Of a stretch of 64,000 nucleotides of DNA, positions 57,953-64,000 are shown piece by piece; within the stretch, counting starts at the first letter, position 1; every line of letters starts with the position of its first letter. Position numbers and translations under genes: made by a program. The notes under the pieces are model-generated. The model had not been told where the DNA came from, searched no databases, and worked only from the letters and a program-made list of their open reading frames with translations. The stretch comes from Rhinopithecus roxellana (taxonomy: Eukaryota; Chordata; Mammalia; Primates; Cercopithecidae): assembly GCF_007565055.1 (NCBI RefSeq), contig NC_044553.1:102771858-102835857 (forward strand). The letters are read 5' to 3'.

Positions 57953-58944
57953 GCTGAGGCGTCCCTGTGCTTTTCCAATTTAGTGTTAATTGCACCTATG
58001 GTATGAAAAAAGGTAGGAATTTTTTCTCTTGCTTAAAAAAAAAATACTATCTGGATGAAATCCCATCTGCTAGAAGAATAATGTGACAGGAATTGGTTAC
58101 CATTTATCCTGCTCCCAGGAAGATGGATCTAAATGTAGAAAAGGCCTGGAGTCATGTCCAATCTATTCCAATCTCAGGGTGGAGGTCAACCCTTGGTCAT
58201 CTCCAAACCAAAGAAAACTAAGAAGTCCAGTCATTTTGGGGGATGGCTTTGGGGATTTATTCTATCCTCAGATGTGGTCAAGAGTATTTGGAGGTAAGAA
58301 GTGAATGCTAGTAGTCTTCAGGCTCTTGAGAACTGACCCTAGCTTCCTCAATCACATGTATTGGTTACTATGTGGGACTGGGCTAGAGCATGGTTATTAT
58401 GCACTCTCCAAGACTAGGGTTAGGAATGTGAGCGAGGGCACAGTTGCTTATTCAACTGCCCTCTATTTTATGCTATTAAGCAGAGATTGAATTGACATCA
58501 ACTTGATTGTGCTTAAAAGTTTCTGTTGTTTTTTAGGACCCAACAAATCACACTGAAATGGCTTCTTGTTCCCCTTAGTGTTGAAGGGATTCTGTGGGAC
58601 AATTTTTCCCTATTACCACTAAACACTCACTGAGTTCTAGCTGTATGAGAGAGGAAACCACCTAACCCCTAGGCATGTACAGTGCAAGAAACAGGACACA
58701 TATAGTTGGATTGGTACTTTGCATTACCAACTGATTGCTTTTAGACCATTGTCCAAATTACCCATAATGCTGGGTGTTTTGGATTGCCAGATTTATGTGA
58801 AATATTTACTGACCTGAACATTCTTCTGGAACAAGTTGTTTGTCTTCCTTATCAAAACTATTTTTTCATTTATTATTTTTCATAAACTACTGTAGCAAAA
58901 TGCCTTCTCCTCCCCATCAGGAAAATTACTTGCATTTCTTTAGG
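57953..58944. other. Unique sequence, no feature recognised
   Basis: Frames at 58083-58490 are short and of ordinary composition. No repeat was identified. Confidence 0.4.
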
Positions 58945-59225
58945 AAAAGAAATCAGTCATGTAGTTTTGACATTGGTAATATATTCATATGGTTCAAACG
59001 TCAACTGTAAAAGATATACAGTGAAATCTCCTCCTGCTCCTATTCTTCATCTGCTCAGTAAAAATCATCTCACTCCAAAACTACCCAAAACAGGTAGTTT
59101 TTCTGTCCTTTGTATGTGGTTGGTAGCATATCATAGTTACTTTTCTGCACTCTGTCTTTCTCACTTAGTAATATGACTTAGAGATCTTTTCTCATTTACT
59201 ATGCTTTTGATAAAAATTATTCTTC
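58945..59225 (-). mobile_element. L1M fragment, reverse
   Basis: 'gatatacagtgaaatctcct', 'tagcatatcatagttacttt' and 'gacttagagatcttttctca' follow antisense L1M order. Confidence 0.6.
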
Positions 59226-59295
59226 TTTAGGAACCTTAAGACTAAATACTGGGAGACCTTTAAGAACTGCAGGGAACTTTCCAAGATGCTATAAC

Positions 59296-59436
59296 AAAGG
59301 AAAATTGGGAAGTTTCTTGGGGCTCGGCCGGATGTGAATAGAGCCAGAAATCTTTCTCAGGAGGTATCCAGTAACTGGTAGAAATACTGAAGAGGAGATA
59401 GAAAAAAGATGAGAGCAAATCAGCCAAGGCCATAGC

Positions 59437-59469
<33 letters not shown>

Positions 59470-59474
59470 AAAAA
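59296..59474 (+). other. Possible orphan retro-insertion ending in 28 A
   Basis: A 28-base A run (59440-59467) follows about 135 bases that match no repeat I know. AAAGGAAAA occurs before (59296-59304) and at the end of the A run (59465-59473), as a target-site duplication would. The duplicate is short and A-rich, so chance cannot be excluded. Confidence 0.3.
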
Positions 59475-59714
59475 GAAGAGTTCAGAACTGGCTATGACAA
59501 TGACTAGGGAGGAAAACACATCCTGAGGGGAGACACAGCCTGAGTTAACAGCAAGACAGTTGACCATGGCAGAGGTGGCCTGCAGGGCAGGGCAAGGTTC
59601 TTAGATCCACAAAAGATAGTAAAAGGAAAGGGAACACTCAGATTGTGCTTGTAGCAGGGATGTAATGCTGGGTCTATACAGGGAGTGAGGGGTCAAAGCA
59701 TACACAGGTGTTGC
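59475..59714. other. Unique spacer
   Basis: No feature was recognised. Confidence 0.35.
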
Positions 59715-59910
59715 AGACACACTGTGTTCAAATTCCACATAAGTGAAACACCTTTAGGCAAATAACTTAATTTTCCTTAACCTAAGTTTTGTTATCTTTG
59801 AAATAGGAGTAGTAGTAACCATCTACAGGTTTGCCCTGGCAACTAAATGAGGCAACTTATAAAGAAGTGCTGCACACAGTGTCTGGCACACAGCAGCAGA
59901 TTAGTAAATT
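59715..59910 (+). mobile_element. MIR SINE
   Basis: 'tgtgttcaaattccacataa', 'taggcaaataacttaatttt', 'ctaaatgaggcaacttataa' and 'cacagtgtctggcacacagc' follow MIR order. Confidence 0.75.
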
Positions 59911-60785
59911 TGCAGCATAATATATTATTACATCTATTCATTGTATTTAATATAGCAATGGATTTAATATAATAATTATATATATTAAATGACATAATTT
60001 AATATAATTATGTATCAATTTAATTAATTATAATTAATAAGAGAAAAGAAGATTTCCTAGAGGTCAGAGAGAGGGAAACATCAGTCATAAGGTGAGAGGT
60101 TTCTGCCTCGGCTGGCATGGTGAGCTCAGGCCCTCAGGTGAGAAGGCCTTCTTCCTTGGAGACCAGGAACCATGAAGCACCAGGGGTAGTGGATGTGAAC
60201 ACAGCTGAGGGCCTAGCAGGAAGGACCTCACTTGACTCATAATGACTTGTTCCTCTTTGGATTGGAGAGGTGGAGGGTGACTTTCAAAATGGTATGCCTG
60301 GAAGAGGCATGATTTTGCTTACATTAGATATCATAAAGTTTTTTAGAAAATCTAAGCACTAATAGCTGCAAATGCTGATGTAATGGGGAATTTTTTTTTT
60401 TTTAAACACAGCCACCCACCACTTCTAAAGGTATGTGTCTACCATGGGCTCTGCTGGACATGGCTATGCGAGTTTGGAGGAAGAGTCTGGCAAAGCACTG
60501 AGTTGTTCTGTCTAGTAGAAGGAGGAAGCCTGTGAGGTTGAAGTACAATGGGGAAAAACAACTGCAGGAAACAAATATGTTAGATCCTGAGTTTTACATG
60601 GCTCACCCTCACCTAATATGCCTACAAAATCTTCAGCAAAATCCACATTGCTCACTAATGGTCGTGGTGTGAATGAATTGTTTTTGGGGGAATGTAAAAG
60701 TGTTGAGCTTTGTGTTAATATTGGTGAAAGGTAGAAACAAAGACTGCATCTGGGGAAAGGTGCCCTTAAATTTTCTGACTTTTTT
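59911..60785. other. Unique, with an AT-rich tract at 59925-60045
   Basis: The left part is almost pure A/T with many TAATTA and TATATA words. The rest has no recognised repeat or gene. The 94-codon minus-strand frame at 60512-60796 has no domain. Confidence 0.4.
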
Positions 60786-60995
60786 TTGAGCAACAAATGA
60801 AATGAGCAGCTATCATGAGCTGGATGCTGTGCTATGAACTAAGAACGTAGTGATAACAGAAACATGGTTTATATTATCTAGAAACTCTCAGTCTAATGAG
60901 GAAGGAGGATGAGAAACTGTGGTCAATGATATGATGAGTGCATGCACAGCGTGCTATGGGAGCACATGAGGTACCAGGAAAGACACTAGGACAAA
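60786..60995 (-). mobile_element. L2 LINE 3-prime fragment, reverse
   Basis: 'gctggatgctgtgctatgaa' and 'tagaaactctcagtctaatg' resemble the antisense L2 terminus. It is strongly diverged. Confidence 0.5.
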
Positions 60996-61712
60996 GAGGG
61001 AACTCAGTGCTAATGAGCACACAATATACAATTAAACCATTTCATTGGAAAACATTAGTATTGCCTTGTGAGTTGACAATCCAAGATGAAGCAACTGAAA
61101 CACAATCATTCTGAAGAGTAGCATTTGAATATTGTTCTTTAGGCCTCCCAGTTTCCCTATTTTTTTTTAACCCATCTTTTCTCACGGTATCTGTATTTTG
61201 TTTCCAGAGGAGCCTGTCCCTAGAGAGAAACTCTGAAAAATACTAGAGAGCTGGTGAATTTTCAAAAGGGGCTTGAAAGGAAAGAGGTAATTAAACAGCA
61301 AGGAACAGACTCTCAGATGACAGGTTAGTTCTAAGTACAATGAAGCTGGCAGCCAAATTGACTTCGCAATGAGCTTGCTTCTTTACTATCAATTTTGAAT
61401 AATATAATTTGTATAAATCCAGACCTGAAACATTTTAGAATAAAGAAATGTATGTATTTGGGTGCCTTGTCTTTTATAGTACAGCACTGTTATTTAGTAA
61501 GAAAAGGGAGATGACGTGACTAAACTTGAGACATTTTATAATTAACATAGCAAAATTTATGTATTCAAATGCAAAGTATTTTTTATACATAGGTTTGGAA
61601 AGATCACATTTATTTCAGCATTTCTGAAATTGACTAAAACACTTTTGATATTTTCCTTAGAGACAGTTGGAATTTAAACCAAGAAACCAGTAACATGGCT
61701 TTATACTACTAA
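60996..61712. other. Unique sequence, no feature recognised
   Basis: No repeat or coding feature was recognised. Confidence 0.4.
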
Positions 61713-61905
61713 GAGGCAGGTGCTATAGTCAAAAGAATTGGAAAGACCTAGGTCCAGTCTTGGCTCTGCCCCTTGCTAACTGCATAACCTTGGAAAAGCT
61801 TAGCCTCTCGGTGTCTCAATTTCTTCATCTCTAAAATGGGAACAGTAATGCCACAATTGTCAGAATTTCCAGCGGTGATGAGATAATGCTAGTTTCTAGC
61901 AGCAT
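61713..61905 (+). mobile_element. MIR SINE
   Basis: 'gtccagtcttggctctgccc', 'taactgcataaccttggaaa', 'ttcttcatctctaaaatggg' and 'gatgagataatgctagtttc' follow MIR order. Confidence 0.82.
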
Positions 61906-62105
61906 GAGAGGTATAGGCATCTCAGCTGCTCAATATGCCTAGTCCCTAGTCACCCCACTTACTGTTGTTTTATTTTGACCAAAAATACTTTTAAATGACT
62001 TATTAGTCTTAAATTTAAAGCTTTGCTCACACTGAGGATCTGTAAATAATATGCTAGGAATTTGTCCTAGACATTTATTTTCTAGAAATACTCAAACTAA
62101 TGTCT

Positions 62106-62525
62106 AAATCAATATGTATAAGGATTTTAGTCAGTTTTGTTCATAAGAGTGAAAAATTATAAAAACAACCTAGGGTTCATCAGTAGAAGACTGCTTAAAT
62201 ATATTATGGTGCATCTATATATTGAGTGACTATATAGTCATCTAAAAGAATGCTATGTCTTTACCAACACAGAAAGATATCTATATTTAAGATAAGCATC
62301 GAGCTGTATGTCTCTTAAGGAAGTTGTGCAATGTGGTTCCATTCTGGCCTAAAAAATATGTGTAAACACAGACATGTTTAAACCCTGAAAGGATATATCA
62401 CATACTGTTAATTGTTTTTGGGGAGATGATTGTGAGATTTTTGTTTTTAAAATTGTATATTTGTGTAATAATAAATTGTCTACATGAGTATGTGCATTAC
62501 TCGTGCAATTAAAAAAAAAACAAGA
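62106..62525 (+). mobile_element. L1M 3-prime portion
   Basis: Sense-strand landmarks of L1 ORF2 end and 3-prime UTR: 'cctagggttcatcagtagaa', 'atatattatggtgcatctat', 'ctgaaaggatatatcacata' and 'tgtataataataaattg'-type text. The usual open frame is lost. Confidence 0.65.
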
Positions 62526-62631
62526 GAAAAAGAATAGGAGAAAGACTACTTCCAGACTCTGAAGAGAATGCCAATAAAAGCGTATTATAAAATGTTTTAA
62601 GCAATATCTACATTCAGAAGTAGTTGCTTGG

Positions 62632-62650
62632 CCGGGCTCAGTGGCCAAGG
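62632..62650 (+). other. Alu-head-like 15-mer at a Tigger1 junction
   Basis: GGCCGGGCTCAGTGG looks like the first bases of an Alu, but no Alu body follows. Tigger1 sequence starts a few bases later, about 100 bases in from its expected end. Either a chance match or the scar of a deletion that joined an Alu head to the transposon. Confidence 0.35.
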
Positions 62651-64000
62651 CCAAGGTATGTTTATACTATACTATAGCTTATTAAGCATGCAGTAGCATT
62701 ACATCTAAAAAAAGTACATACCTTAATTAAAAAATACTTTGCTATTAAAAAAAGCTAATGATCATCTGAGCCTTCAGCAAGCTGTAATCTTTTTGCTGAT
62801 GGAGAATCTTGCCTTGATGTTGATGGCTGCTGACTGATCAGGGTCGTGGTTGCTAAAGGTTGGGATGGTTGTGGCAATTCCTTAAAATAAGACAACAATG
62901 AAGTTTGCTGCATCGATTGACTCTTCCTTTCACAAAGATTTCTCTTTAGCATGTGATACTGTTGGAGAGCATTTTCCCCCACAGTAGAACTTCTTTCAAA
63001 ATTGGAGTCACTCCTCTAAAACCCTGCCATTGCTCTATCAATTAAGTTTATGGAATATTCTAAATCCTTTGTGGTAATTTCAGTAAGGTTCACAGCATCT
63101 TCACCAGGAATAGATTCCATCCCAAGAAACCACTTTATTTGCTCATCCATAAGAAGCAACCATTCATTTGTTCAAGTTTTATCACGGGATTGTATAACTT
63201 CAGGCTCCACTTCTAATTATAGTTCTCTTGCAATTTCCATGACATTTGCAGTGACTTCCTCCACTGAACTATTGAACCACAAAAAAAAAAAAAACCATCC
63301 ATGAGATTGTAATCGACTTCTTCTAAACTGTCAACATTGATATTTTGACCTCCTCCCATGAATCATGAATGGCATCTAAAATGGTGGATCCTATCCAGAA
63401 GGTTTTCAACTGACTTTGCCCAGATCCATCAGAGGAATAATTATCTATGGCAGTAATATCCCTATCTTAAATGATAAAACTTGAGGTCAAAATTGCTGCT
63501 CAATCCATGGGCTGCAGAATGAATGTTGTGTTAGTAGGCATGAAAACAGCATTCATCTCCTTGTACATTTCCATCAGAGTTCTTGAATGACCAGGTACAA
63601 TGTCAATGAGAAGTAATATTTTGAAGGAAATCATTTTTTTTCTAAGCAATAGGTCTCAAGAGTAGGCTTAAAATATTTAGTAAACCATACTGTAAATAGA
63701 TGTGCTATCACCCAGGCTTTGTTGTTCCATTTATAGAGCGTAGGCAAAGCCGATTTAGCATAATTCTTAAGAGTTCTAAAATTTCCGTAATGGTAAAGAA
63801 ACATCGGCTTTAACTTAAAGTCACCAGCTGCACTGGCCCCTCACAAGAGTGTCAGCCTGTCCTTTGAAGCTTGGAAGCCAGGCACTGACTTCTCTCTAGT
63901 GATAAAAATTCTAGATGGCATCTTATTCTGATATAAGGCTGTTTTGTCTACATGGAAAATCTGTTGTTTAGTGTGGCCCCCTTCCTCAGTGATCCTAGCT
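62651..64000 (-). mobile_element. Tigger1 DNA transposon, right part, running off the window
   Basis: Tigger1 is a pogo-type cut-and-paste transposon about 2.4 kb long. This copy is in reverse orientation: 'gtatgtttatactatactat' is terminal non-coding sequence, followed from about 62758 by the transposase C-terminus and central region. The terminal inverted repeat on this side is missing. The element continues past 64000, so the N-terminal DNA-binding part is outside the window. Confidence 0.9.
62755..64000 (-). pseudogene. Tigger1 transposase pseudogene (TIGD1-like), partial
   Basis: The transposase cut and joined DNA with three catalytic aspartates (DDD) in an RNase-H-like fold. All three are readable: in HVDKTA at 63946-63948, in LLLID at 63602-63604 and in QPMD at 63503-63505. 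The second and third are 33 codons apart in one frame. The codon right after the third is TGA (63500-63502), and several other stops and frameshifts follow. The last 75 codons (62755-62982) are open and end with a typical Tigger1 C-terminus containing SLLSYFKELPQPSQ. It is dead, but it preserves the family signature well. Confidence 0.88.

Noticed and set aside
1..64000. A new multi-gene biological system
   Set aside because: The window is transposon-rich primate non-coding DNA. I found no gene cluster, operon-like layout or new RNA locus. The only candidates for undescribed function are the 20.15-kb coding-like stretch, the 5.93-kb hairpin and the two repeat-free blocks.

Overview
The window is primate, almost certainly human, nuclear DNA. 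It carries AluJ, AluS and AluY copies, primate-specific L1PA LINEs, and older mammalian layers: L1M, L2, MIR, MaLR LTRs, and Tigger and MER DNA transposons. CpG is depleted and there is no CpG island. I recognise no protein-coding, tRNA, rRNA or small-RNA gene. Most ATG-started open frames lie inside Alu, L1 or MLT copies or are short chance frames. The setting is intergenic or deep intronic.

Layout. 1-20 kb is unique sequence holding an MLT1 LTR, eight Alu-related copies, a Tigger2-like MITE, a MIR, an LTR-free possible regulatory block near 10.3 kb, and L1M fragments. At 5.93 kb there is a perfect 21-bp-arm hairpin. At 20.15-20.32 kb on the minus strand there is a 55-codon open stretch with no ATG that ends in a stop codon and has an intron-like junction upstream. 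This is the only non-transposon coding-like signal I found. 21.7-27 kb is L2-rich: one long L2 was split by an MST LTR (itself split by an L1) and then by an MLT1 LTR. 27-35 kb is mostly unique, with a conserved-looking block at 28.6-29.15 kb, a GATA microsatellite, MER2, MER5A, MIRs and an L1M inserted in a MIR. 35.8-41.96 kb is a nearly full-length L1PA on the minus strand with a 15-bp target-site duplication and broken ORFs. 42-62 kb alternates unique DNA with L2, MIR, MER20, MLT1 and four Alus. 62.65 kb to the right edge is a minus-strand Tigger1 transposon with a decayed transposase.

No gene set works together here. The content is a record of successive insertions: L2 and MIR, then MLT1, MST, MER and Tigger, then L1M, then AluJ and AluS, then L1PA and AluY. 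Target-site duplications fix the order at several places. Family names come from recognising consensus-like sequence by eye; RepeatMasker would settle subfamilies and exact ends.
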